Below, in pieces: positions 1 to 5,885 of a stretch of DNA of 11,082 nt (within the stretch, counting starts at the first letter, position 1; every line of letters starts with the position of its first letter). The DNA comes from an uncultured Elusimicrobiales bacterium (lineage in GTDB: Bacteria > Elusimicrobiota > Elusimicrobia > Elusimicrobiales > Elusimicrobiaceae). The notes beneath the pieces are model-generated. The model worked only from the letters and a program-made list of their open reading frames with translations, searched no databases and was not told the origin of the DNA. The stretch spans positions 1 through 11,082 of the forward strand of contig CALUZE010000030.1 of NCBI GenBank assembly GCA_944325235.1, written 5' to 3'. Both the position numbers and the translations under genes were made by a program.

Positions 1-552
1 GACCAACTTGCCGCATTTTCCAAACGCTTTACGATGTCCAACTTCGCAGAATCGGGCCCGGTAGCCGCACCCAAGCAAGCGCCTGTGCCCCCCGCCAAGC
101 CGGCCGCGGCCCCCAAGCCCTCCGTATTGGATATTATGATGGAAGACCAGCGCCCGCCGCTAGAAAACAAACTGCTGGGGCCGGAAATTTCGGCCTTGTT
201 GGATGATTTTTTGGCCCGCCGCCGGGAGTATAATACCCAACTGGCCCAGACCATACAGTCGTTATTTGGCGATGAAGCCGCCCAGGAAGCCATTTATGTG
301 CTGTTTGCGGACGAAACCGCTTCCTTCGCCAATGCGGCCACCTGCCAAAACCCCGAAGCATTTGCCGCCAACCAAAACCATATTGACGAAAATACCGAAA
401 AACAGCTGCTGCAAATCTTTAAACGCCACAACGCCCAGCTGGGCAAACCGCATGACGGCGTGTCCCCGGCGTGGAAAGCCTTCTTTAAGCGCGTAAAAAA
501 TTACGACCGCGTCGTGGCCGACGGGCAAGCGGACGCTGAACCCCAACAATAA
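1..552 (+). CDS. Unrecognised Ala/Pro/Lys-rich protein, 3' part of a gene cut by the window edge
   Basis: The frame is open from base 1 to a TAA stop at 550-552, giving 183 visible codons. An in-frame ATG lies at 34, but nothing resembling a Shine-Dalgarno site precedes it. The frame also reads through upstream as DQLAAFSKRFT, so the true start is probably outside the window. Residues about 12-45, counted from base 1, form a low-complexity Ala/Pro/Lys linker. The rest looks soluble and helical (LLDDFLARRREYN, QLLQIFKRHNAQLG, AWKAFFKRVKNYDRVV). No signal peptide or membrane segment lies in the visible part. I do not recognise the family. The gene ends 20 nt before a strong terminator, so it is the last gene of its transcript. 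Confidence 0.7.
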   Translation, partial: DQLAAFSKRFTMSNFAESGPVAAPKQAPVPPAKPAAAPKPSVLDIMMEDQRPPLENKLLGPEISALLDDFLARRREYNTQLAQTIQSLFGDEAAQEAIYVLFADETASFANAATCQNPEAFAANQNHIDENTEKQLLQIFKRHNAQLGKPHDGVSPAWKAFFKRVKNYDRVVADGQADAEPQQ

Positions 553-572
553 GACGCTTTCCCTTATTTGCC

Positions 573-604
573 AAAGCCCCCGGATACGGACCGGGGGCTT
601 TTTT
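573..604 (+). terminator. Rho-independent terminator of the upstream + strand gene
   Basis: An 11-bp stem (573-583 with 591-601, core GCCCCCGG/CCGGGGGC) has a 7-nt loop. The + strand T run spans 599-604. The minus strand has only three T's, so it is directional toward +. Confidence 0.9.
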
Positions 605-612
605 ATGGCCAT

Positions 613-641
613 AAAAAACCCCGCTTTTAGAGCGGGGTTTT
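613..641 (-). terminator. Rho-independent terminator of the infC-rpmI-rplT operon
   Basis: The stem CCCCGCT (619-625) pairs with AGCGGGG (631-637) and is extended by A/T pairs. It has a 5-nt loop. Read on the minus strand it is followed by six T's (618-613). It lies 19 nt beyond the rplT stop and faces the terminator of the convergent gene. Confidence 0.9.
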
Positions 642-660
642 ACTTGCAAAGCAGAAACGC

Positions 661-1008
661 TTAGGCAGCTTTGACCACATCCACCAATTTCTTGAAGGAC
701 ACCGGGTCTTTAATCGCCATTTCGGACAACATCTTGCGGTTAAGCGTGATGTTAGCTTTGGCCAAGCCGCTGATGAACTTAGAGTAAGACAAACCTTCCT
801 CTCTCACCGCGGCATTGATGCGGGTAATCCACAACTGGCGGTAAGTGGTTTTTTTGTCTTTGCGGCCAACGTAAGCATGCACGCCGGATTTATCCAGCTG
901 CTGGGTGGCCATGCGCAAGCGGCGGGATTTATCTCCGTAATAGCCGCTGGCTCTTTTCAATACTTTTTTCTTTCTTGCGTGTCTGGGAACGCTGAATTTA
1001 ATTCTCAT
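661..1008 (-). CDS. rplT: 50S ribosomal protein L20
   Basis: The product is 115 aa, normal for bacterial L20, which binds 23S rRNA early and is needed for large-subunit assembly. The very basic N-terminus (RHARKKKVLKRASGYYGDKSRRLRMA) and the QLWITRINAAVREEGLSYSKFISGL block are diagnostic. The start ATG is preceded by an AGAGG ribosome site that begins right after the rpmI stop. The gap to rpmI is only 12 nt, which fits coupling to rpmI. L20 is the known autogenous repressor of this operon in E. coli and Bacillus. A possible RNA target is the structured infC-rpmI spacer (1252-1317). It is the last gene of the operon and is followed by a terminator at 613-641. Confidence 0.98.
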   Translation of the reverse strand: MRIKFSVPRHARKKKVLKRASGYYGDKSRRLRMATQQLDKSGVHAYVGRKDKKTTYRQLWITRINAAVREEGLSYSKFISGLAKANITLNRKMLSEMAIKDPVSFKKLVDVVKAA

Positions 1009-1020
1009 GTTTCTAACCTC

Positions 1021-1227
1021 TTATTTGGCCATCGGGAGATATTTTTCCAAAATCTTCCCTTTGTTGGACTCGGGCGTAATCACGCCGGTCTTTCTGGTTT
1101 CGTGCTTCCGGGAGGCAGAAACAGGCGTAAGCAAGTGTTTTCTGCCGGCTTTTCTGTGGGTGAATTTACCCGTGGCGGTCTTTCTGAAGCGTTTTTTGCC
1201 GCCGCTGTGGTTTTTCAATTTAGGCAT
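1021..1227 (-). CDS. rpmI: 50S ribosomal protein L35
   Basis: This is a 68-aa, highly basic protein of the large ribosomal subunit. The start MPKLKNHSGGKKRFRKTATGKF and the RKHLLT block are typical of L35. The length is slightly above the usual 64-66 aa. The ATG has an AGAGGT ribosome site about 9 nt upstream, after a folded spacer of 101 nt that separates it from infC. In organisms where it has been studied, L20 represses rpmI translation and, through coupling, rplT. Here the 12-nt spacing to rplT and the placement of the rplT ribosome site directly after the rpmI TAA are consistent with that arrangement. Confidence 0.97.
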   Translation of the reverse strand: MPKLKNHSGGKKRFRKTATGKFTHRKAGRKHLLTPVSASRKHETRKTGVITPESNKGKILEKYLPMAK

Positions 1228-1251
1228 TTTTATAGTACCTCTGTTTAATTA

Positions 1252-1317
1252 GTCCTTTTTCCGAACAACCTGCGCCGGGAGCCGGTCAAGCCCCGTACGC
1301 AGTACACTAAAAAGGAC
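1252..1317 (-). promoter_or_regulatory. Candidate L20-binding leader structure upstream of rpmI
   Basis: On the minus (mRNA) strand the infC-rpmI spacer can fold into three stacked helices separated by internal loops. The outer helix is 9 bp (1317-1309 GUCCUUUUU with 1260-1252 AAAAAGGAC). The middle helix is CUGCG/CGCAG (1302-1298 with 1274-1270). The inner helix is GGGGC/GCUCC (1294-1290 with 1282-1278, one G-U pair) with a 7-nt loop. No U-run follows, so it is not a terminator. Control would have to be of translation. The match to known L20 leaders is by position and general irregular-stem shape, not by sequence alignment. Confidence 0.5.
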
Positions 1318-1328
1318 CTAAAAATCGT

Positions 1329-1868
1329 TTAGTTTTTGGGCACAAACGTCATGGACATCCGGTTGCCCATGGACTGCAATCCGCCGTCCACGTTGGCGAT
1401 TTCGGCCAAGCGTTTGGCCGTATCGTTCAAAATCTGAATGCCAATGTCTTTATGCTGGTTTTCGCGGCCGTGGAACACCACCACAAAACGGACCATATCT
1501 TTCTTGCGCAGGAATTCTTCAATTTGGCGTATTTTCACGTCCAAATCGTGCGGAGCGATGCGCGATTTGATGCGCAGCTCTTTCAAGGTTACTTTGGTCT
1601 GTTTCTTTTTGGCTTCCGCCGCTTTTTTGCCCTGTTCGTAAACATACCGGTTGTAATCAAGTATTTTACAGACAGGAGGTTGGGCGTTGGGTGAAATTTC
1701 CACCAGGTCCAACTCTTGTTCTTTGGCCAGGGCGATGGCTTGCGCCACCGGCATGACCCCGATCATGGTGCCGTCGGAGTTAATCAAGCGCACTTCCGGC
1801 ACGCGGATATTCTGGTTTCTGCGATAGAGATCTTTTTTGTATTCTCTTCTGTTATCGTATCTGGCCAT
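1329..1868 (-). CDS. infC: Translation initiation factor IF-3
   Basis: The product is 179 aa, the usual length. IF-3 binds the 30S subunit, keeps it apart from 50S and checks the start codon and initiator tRNA. The N-terminal domain is at about 17-85 (RVPEVRLINSDGTMIGV, LDLVEISPNAQPPVCKILDY). A lysine-rich linker follows (KKAAEAKKKQ). The C-terminal domain is at about 93-175 (KELRIKSRIAPHDLDVKIRQ, FVVVFHGREN). The start is a plain ATG, not the AUU used for self-control in E. coli. The codon just upstream is an in-frame TAA, which rules out an N-terminal extension. The ribosome site is weak (GAAAG, 8-nt spacing). It is the first gene of infC-rpmI-rplT, with its own consensus promoter at 1915-1944. 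Confidence 0.98.
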   Translation of the reverse strand: MARYDNRREYKKDLYRRNQNIRVPEVRLINSDGTMIGVMPVAQAIALAKEQELDLVEISPNAQPPVCKILDYNRYVYEQGKKAAEAKKKQTKVTLKELRIKSRIAPHDLDVKIRQIEEFLRKKDMVRFVVVFHGRENQHKDIGIQILNDTAKRLAEIANVDGGLQSMGNRMSMTFVPKN

Positions 1869-1882
1869 TTAAATGTTCTTTC

Positions 1883-1908
1883 AAAAAAATAGTTCCCCTT
1901 TTGGGAAC
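1883..1908 (-). promoter_or_regulatory. 5'-terminal hairpin plus U7 tract in the infC leader
   Basis: The minus strand reads GTTCCC (1908-1903), loop AAAAG, GGGAAC (1897-1892), then TA and seven T's (1889-1883). The form is that of an intrinsic terminator and it could end the upstream lipoprotein transcript. The predicted infC transcription start is position 1908 itself, so infC mRNA would begin exactly with this stem. There it could act as a stabilising 5' cap structure or as a very early pause or attenuation site. Confidence 0.6.
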
Positions 1909-1914
1909 ACTTTT

Positions 1915-1944
1915 ATTATACTAACTTCCTCTAAAAACTGTCAA
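1915..1944 (-). promoter_or_regulatory. Consensus sigma70 promoter of infC-rpmI-rplT
   Basis: TTGACA (1944-1939), 18-bp spacer, TATAAT (1920-1915): both hexamers match consensus perfectly. The predicted start is near 1908, giving a leader of about 40 nt. The -35 box contains the TGA stop of the upstream lipoprotein gene (1941-1943). Confidence 0.88.
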
Positions 1945-2366
1945 TCGGCCGAGGGGTTGGGCGCCGTGTAAACCAAGCGGCCGTTGTGCCAGCCTTCCCA
2001 GCCGTGGGGCAAGCGTTTTAACAGCCAGGTTTGGCGGCTGTCGGCCCAGTACGGGCCTTCCGGCGTAAACGCGCGCACCAACAGCCGCGGCTGGGTTTTG
2101 ACGGGCTCAAACAGCTCGGCTTGCGTTCCGTCTTTGGAAAGCACCACATACGCAGCCAGCGCGTCGTCCGTTCCGTCCGCGGGGCTTAAACGAATGCCTT
2201 CTTCCCACAGGCGCACGCACGCGGCGCGGGCTTCACTCCAGGTGTATCCGGCAGAGCCTTTGCAGCCGTGCGCGTCTGCATCCGCGCCCAGCAGTTGTTG
2301 CTCGGGGACGGACGCACACGCCCCCAACACCAGGGCCAATAGCGGCCAAACCAGGGTTTTCTTCAT
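1941..2366 (-). CDS. Small conserved-type exported lipoprotein of unknown function
   Basis: The ATG at 2366 gives a 141-aa protein starting MKKTLVWPLLALVLGAC, a classic lipoprotein signal with lipobox LGAC and lipidated Cys17. The residue after the Cys is Ala, not Asp. By the E. coli rule this would favour outer-membrane sorting. An upstream in-frame ATG (2402) was rejected because it puts 12 polar residues ahead of the signal and lies inside the neighbouring terminator. The mature part has the block HGCKGSAGYTWSEARAACVRLWEEGIRL, then a beta-rich region with AELFEPV and a Trp-rich end. From memory, similar small lipoproteins occur in Bacteroidetes, but I cannot name a family. Two Cys (about 35 and 50) could form a disulfide. 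The -10 box ends six bases before the ATG, so the mRNA looks leaderless. Confidence 0.85.
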   Translation of the reverse strand: MKKTLVWPLLALVLGACASVPEQQLLGADADAHGCKGSAGYTWSEARAACVRLWEEGIRLSPADGTDDALAAYVVLSKDGTQAELFEPVKTQPRLLVRAFTPEGPYWADSRQTWLLKRLPHGWEGWHNGRLVYTAPNPSAD

Positions 2367-2372
2367 ACTGTT

Positions 2373-2378
2373 ATTATA
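2373..2378 (-). promoter_or_regulatory. -10 box of the lipoprotein gene, leaderless arrangement
   Basis: TATAAT on the minus strand is separated from the ATG (2366-2364) by six bases, AACAGT. This places the expected +1 on the A of the start codon. No Shine-Dalgarno site is present. The -35 region is poor (TGCCCA at 2401-2396, 17-bp spacing). Confidence 0.55.
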
Positions 2379-2402
2379 GTGTTTTTTGCATCGGTTGGGC
2401 AT

Positions 2403-2429
2403 AAAAAAGCCCCGCCGAAGCGGGGCTTT
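2403..2429 (-). terminator. Rho-independent terminator of the DUF2807 gene, UUCG tetraloop
   Basis: A 10-bp stem (2429-2420 with 2415-2406, core GCCCCGC/GCGGGGC) is closed by C(UUCG)G, the extra-stable tetraloop. Six T's follow on the minus strand (2408-2403). It starts only 3 nt after the stop codon. Confidence 0.93.
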
Positions 2430-2432
2430 AAA

Positions 2433-3242
2433 TTAGTCGTCGTAATCTTCATCGCGGTCGCGGCGGATTTTTTTGTAATTTCCGTTCGTTTCCAGCGTGG
2501 TCGGGTAGCCTTTGTATTCAATTCTGCCGCGGCCGTTGGCCGTAGCATACAAGGCTTCGGTCGGGAAGACTTTGATAGCGCCCGAGGCATTGCCCGTAGC
2601 GGTGACCGTCACGGCGCGCAAATCTTCGGCATCCACGTCGCCGGAGCCGTTGTTGGTCAGTACGGCTTCTTCCACATCGCCGGACAAATCCACTTCCGCC
2701 CGGTTATGCGCCACGGCTTCCACCCGGTCCGCAGACACACGGCCCAAATCCACATCCGAGCGGTCCGACGCTTCAATCGTCACGGATGTTGCCTGGATAT
2801 GATCCGCCGAAAATTCGCTGTCCAAGTAAGTTTTCAGCGCCAGCGTTTGGGTGTCCAGCGACCCGCGCACTTCAAATTCGCCGTTTTGGTCCACGGTCAC
2901 CGCCGCCAATTCCGGCGCGCTGACCGCCACTCTCAAATTTCGTTCGCCGCGCACACGAATCGGCTGGGTGTATTCTACCACCAACACGCCATTTTCCACA
3001 TACACGTTGGACAAGCGGACCAGGTTTTCCGGCCCGCTTACGGTCACCGCCACATTCGGCCGCTGCATAAAATCCACTTCAATATCTCCGCGGACTTCCA
3101 CCGCGTTAAACGCGCCCAATTCCTGCACCGCGCGCGACATATACCGCCCCTGACCGGAGACGGTTTTCATTTTCTGCGCCGCCGCCGGCAGCGCCAAAAG
3201 TAGGGCCAGTACGCCCGCTAGAATTGCTTTTTTATGGTTCAT
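2433..3242 (-). CDS. Exported DUF2807 (head GIN-type) beta-helix protein
   Basis: The product is 269 aa with a clean signal peptide (MNHKKAILAGVLALLLALPAAAQ, likely cut after Ala22). The mature part shows the DUF2807 pattern: GAFNAVEVRGDIEVDFMQ at about 43-60, then PENLVRLSNVYVENGVLVVEY. Repeating beta rungs of about 20 residues follow, ending in TATGNASGAIKVF and ANGRGRIEYKGYP. Members of this family are surface or periplasmic right-handed beta-helices. They have been labelled putative adhesins, but the biochemical role is unknown. The last 15 residues are highly charged (RRDRDEDYDD) and outside the fold. A GGGAG ribosome site lies 5 nt before the ATG. It appears monocistronic, with its own promoter and terminator. 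Confidence 0.9.
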   Translation of the reverse strand: MNHKKAILAGVLALLLALPAAAQKMKTVSGQGRYMSRAVQELGAFNAVEVRGDIEVDFMQRPNVAVTVSGPENLVRLSNVYVENGVLVVEYTQPIRVRGERNLRVAVSAPELAAVTVDQNGEFEVRGSLDTQTLALKTYLDSEFSADHIQATSVTIEASDRSDVDLGRVSADRVEAVAHNRAEVDLSGDVEEAVLTNNGSGDVDAEDLRAVTVTATGNASGAIKVFPTEALYATANGRGRIEYKGYPTTLETNGNYKKIRRDRDEDYDD

Positions 3243-3268
3243 ATTTTCTCCCTTTGTTTAAATTTAGC

Positions 3269-3296
3269 AATATATAGTAGCACAAAAAGCAAACAA
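3269..3296 (-). promoter_or_regulatory. Probable promoter of the DUF2807 gene
   Basis: TTGTTT (3296-3291), 16-bp spacer, TATATT (3274-3269) on the minus strand. The predicted start is near 3262, leaving a 20-nt leader that contains the GGGAG ribosome site at 3252-3248. Confidence 0.55.
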
Positions 3297-3363
3297 AAAA
3301 CCAGTATAAAAATTTATTAGCGTCTTTCCGCCAGCCAAGCCCCCTGCAGACGACACGCAAATT

Positions 3364-3372
3364 TGCTAAAAT
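3364..3372 (+). promoter_or_regulatory. Possible extended -10 promoter for nusB-ligA
   Basis: TGCTAAAAT is an extended -10 type motif without a convincing -35 box. It would start transcription near 3379. An alternative is TTGCTA (3363-3368), 16 bp, TATGAC (3385-3390). The 174-nt spacer from 3243 to 3416 holds only these divergent promoter signals and no gene. Confidence 0.35.
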
Positions 3373-3416
3373 CTATATGGCTTTTATGACAATTTTTACG
3401 TTTTAAGGTGGCAAAT

Positions 3417-3827
3417 ATGAGCAACAGAAGAATGGCCCGGGAATGTGCCCTGCAATCGCTTTACTATGCCGACAGCGCCAAAGACGCCAACGAAACCGAC
3501 GTCACCCGCTACGCGGCCGATTTTAAAAAAGAACTCGGGGACTGCTTCCCCTTCTGTGAAGACCTGGTAACCGGCACGACGCATCATTTGAAAGAAATTG
3601 ATAAACTCGTGTCCGCCTACGCCAAAAACTGGACGGTGGCCCGTATGTCCGCGGTGGACCGCTCCATTTTGCGTATGGCCACGTACGAAATGGTGTTCAG
3701 CCCGGAACGCACGCCCGTGCCCGCTATTATTGACGAAGCCATTGAACTGGCCAAAAAATACTCCACCGAAAATTCCAGCAAGTTCATCAACGGTTTGTTG
3801 GACCAGTTAAAAAAAGAACGTAAATAA
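3417..3827 (+). CDS. nusB: Transcription antitermination factor NusB
   Basis: The product is 136 aa and all-helical, the normal length. NusB binds boxA RNA together with NusE (S10) and supports antitermination and processing of rRNA operons. Family marks are the start NRRMARECALQSLYYAD, the central NWTVARMSAVDRSILRMATYEM and the C-terminal VPAIIDEAIELAKKYSTENSSKFINGLLD. I chose the ATG at 3417 over the in-frame GTG at 3408. AGGTGG (3406-3411) sits 5 nt ahead of the ATG as a proper ribosome site, and the GTG would lie inside it. ligA begins 5 nt after the stop, so the two are co-transcribed. The divergent neighbour is the DUF2807 gene. Confidence 0.96.
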   Translation: MSNRRMARECALQSLYYADSAKDANETDVTRYAADFKKELGDCFPFCEDLVTGTTHHLKEIDKLVSAYAKNWTVARMSAVDRSILRMATYEMVFSPERTPVPAIIDEAIELAKKYSTENSSKFINGLLDQLKKERK

Positions 3828-3832
3828 AAGCT

Positions 3833-5821
3833 ATGCATCCCAAAGAAGAAATTGAACGGCTTAAAAAGCTGATCAATTACCACAACAACTTGTACTATAA
3901 CTTGGACAACCCTATCTTGTCCGACACGCAGTACGACGAACTTTACAAACAATTAAAAGACCTGGAGGACCAATACCCCCAGTACCGCACCAAAAATTCG
4001 CCCACCCAGCGCGTGGGCGGCCAGGCGGGCACGCTGTTTGCGCCCGTTAAGCACGCCACGCCTATGCTGTCGCTGGACAACTCCTACTCGCCCGACGACA
4101 TCCGCGAATGGTACGCCCGGGCCGAAAAAACCCTCCAACGCAACGATTTTGAAATGGTCGTGGAAGCCAAAATAGACGGCGTTTCTTGCTCGCTCACGTA
4201 CGAAAACGGCATCCTGGTCACCGCCGCCAGCCGCGGCGACGGCAAAACCGGCGAAGACATTACCGCCAACGCCCGTACCATCAAAAACATCCCGCAAAAA
4301 CTGGAAAACGCCCCCGCCGGGCTGTTGGAAATCCGCGGGGAAGTGTACCTGGAAAAGAAAGATTTGGAAGAACTAAACCGAAAACAGGAACTCCTGGGCG
4401 AAAACACCTTTGCCAACACCCGCAACGCGGCGGCCGGCTCCCTGCGGCAGAAAGACCCGCAGATTACGGCCCAACGCCCGCTTAAATTTTTTGCGCACTC
4501 GTTCGGCGCGGGCGACATCGCGGCGGACAGCTTCAGCGGGTTTATTGATTTGTGCAAACAATGGGGCTTTTCCATTTGCCCCGTGCGTACCAAAACCACG
4601 CAAATTGCCGACGTCATCCGTTTTTACAACCAATTTGATTCTTCCCGCCACCAGCTGCCCTTTGACGTAGACGGACTGGTGGTGAAAGTGAACCGCTTTG
4701 ACCAGCAGCGCATTTTGGGCGTCACGGCCAAAAGCCCGCGCTGGTCCATCGCGTTCAAATATCCGGCGCCGCAAGCCACCACCACAGTGCACCATATTTT
4801 GTTTTCCGTGGGGCGCAGCGGCGTGATTACACCCGTGGCCCAGCTGACCCCGGTGGCGGTGGGCGGCGTGACGATTTCCAACGCCACGTTGCACAATTTT
4901 GACGAAATCGGCCGCTTGGGCTTGCGCGTAGGGGACCGCGTGATTATTGAGCGCGCAGGCGAAGTGATCCCCAAAGTGGTAAAAGTCGTGGAACACCTGG
5001 GGCAGGAAGAAGTGCTGCCGCCGACGGTTTGCCCGTCCTGCGGCGGGCCCGTGTACAAAGAGCCCGACGAAGTCGGTTACTACTGTATCAACCCCGCCTG
5101 CCCGGCCCAGCTGCGCGGCAGACTGTTGCATTTTGCTTCGCGCGGGGCCATGGACATTGACGGCCTGGGCGACGTAGTGATGGACCAACTGTTGGAAAAC
5201 CACTATGTGGCCGACTTTGCCGATATTTACAATTTGACCTTTTTGCACTTGCTGCACTTGGAAAACTTTAAAGACAAGAAAGCCCAAAACCTGCTGGACG
5301 CCATAGAAGCCAGCAAACAAAAGCCGCTTGCGCGCCTGCTGTTTGCGCTGGGCATTGCGTTCGTGGGCGCCAAAACGGCCGAAATTTTGGCGGACCGCTT
5401 CCGCACGTTAGACGCGCTGAAAAACGCCACGCTGGAAGAATTGCAGAGCGTACCGGACGTGGGCGAAATCGTGTCGCACAGCATTTACGATTTCTTCCGC
5501 GACCCGCACGCCTTGGAACAAATTGAACGGCTGCGCGCGGCGGGCCTGAACTTTACGCAACCCAAAAAAGAACAGGCCGGCAACGTGCTGGACGGCAAGA
5601 CGCTGGTGTTTACCGGCGAGCTGAAAACGATGACGCGCACCGAGGCCGAACAACTGGCCAAAGAATACGGCGGCAAAGCCAGCGGGAGTGTGTCCAAAAA
5701 AACGGCTTATGTAGTGGCCGGGGCCGAAGCCGGCAGTAAATTGAAAAAAGCGCAAGAACTGGGCGTGCCCGTGCTGACGGAAGAAGAATTTTTGCAGCTG
5801 CTTGGCAAGAAAACCGCCTAA
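3833..5821 (+). CDS. ligA: NAD-dependent DNA ligase LigA
   Basis: The product is 662 aa and full length. It seals nicks in replication and repair using NAD+ as AMP donor. The N-terminal Ia domain (YYNLDNPILSDTQYDELYKQL, about 21-41) binds NMN. The adenylation domain has the KxDG motif EAKIDGVS with catalytic Lys113. The OB fold follows (VGRSGVITPVAQLTPVAVGG). A four-Cys zinc finger is at Cys400, Cys403, Cys418 and Cys423. Helix-hairpin-helix repeats span about 430-575 (RGAMDIDGLGDVVMDQL, LGIAFVGAKTAEILA). The BRCT domain lies at about 584-659 (LDGKTLVFTGEL). The ATG follows nusB by 5 nt and has no clear ribosome site, so translation probably depends on coupling to nusB. A strong terminator follows. 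Confidence 0.98.
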   Translation: MHPKEEIERLKKLINYHNNLYYNLDNPILSDTQYDELYKQLKDLEDQYPQYRTKNSPTQRVGGQAGTLFAPVKHATPMLSLDNSYSPDDIREWYARAEKTLQRNDFEMVVEAKIDGVSCSLTYENGILVTAASRGDGKTGEDITANARTIKNIPQKLENAPAGLLEIRGEVYLEKKDLEELNRKQELLGENTFANTRNAAAGSLRQKDPQITAQRPLKFFAHSFGAGDIAADSFSGFIDLCKQWGFSICPVRTKTTQIADVIRFYNQFDSSRHQLPFDVDGLVVKVNRFDQQRILGVTAKSPRWSIAFKYPAPQATTTVHHILFSVGRSGVITPVAQLTPVAVGGVTISNATLHNFDEIGRLGLRVGDRVIIERAGEVIPKVVKVVEHLGQEEVLPPTVCPSCGGPVYKEPDEVGYYCINPACPAQLRGRLLHFASRGAMDIDGLGDVVMDQLLENHYVADFADIYNLTFLHLLHLENFKDKKAQNLLDAIEASKQKPLARLLFALGIAFVGAKTAEILADRFRTLDALKNATLEELQSVPDVGEIVSHSIYDFFRDPHALEQIERLRAAGLNFTQPKKEQAGNVLDGKTLVFTGELKTMTRTEAEQLAKEYGGKASGSVSKKTAYVVAGAEAGSKLKKAQELGVPVLTEEEFLQLLGKKTA

Positions 5822-5836
5822 ACCACTTTGTCCCAC

Positions 5837-5871
5837 AAAAAAAGCGGAGAGAAAATCCTCTCCGCTTTTTT
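5837..5871. terminator. Bidirectional terminator between ligA and the convergent operon
   Basis: GCGGAGAG (5844-5851) pairs with CTCTCCGC (5858-5865) and is extended by six A/T pairs. The loop is 6 nt. T runs exist on both strands (5866-5871 on +, opposite 5843-5837 on -). It serves ligA on + and the TPR gene on -, whose stop lies 14 nt away. Confidence 0.93.
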
Positions 5872-5885
5872 GATGTGTTTACAAA

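Noticed and set aside
877..1252. Two + strand frames opposite rplT/rpmI
   Set aside because: They overlap two invariant ribosomal protein genes on the other strand and have no independent support.
2367..2402. Upstream start for the lipoprotein
   Set aside because: It would place 12 polar residues before the signal peptide, and it begins at the edge of the neighbouring terminator, upstream of the -10 box.
2379..3203. Long + strand open frame of 274 codons opposite the DUF2807 gene
   Set aside because: It is the antisense of a clear exported family protein, is His/Arg/Phe-rich, has no ribosome site and crosses the terminator at 2403-2429.
3408..3416. GTG start for nusB at 3408
   Set aside because: The GTG is part of the AGGTGG ribosome site that serves the ATG at 3417.
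4373..5320. Long minus-strand open frame of 315 codons opposite ligA
   Set aside because: It is the shadow of a highly conserved gene. The composition is typical of antisense frames, with no start signals.
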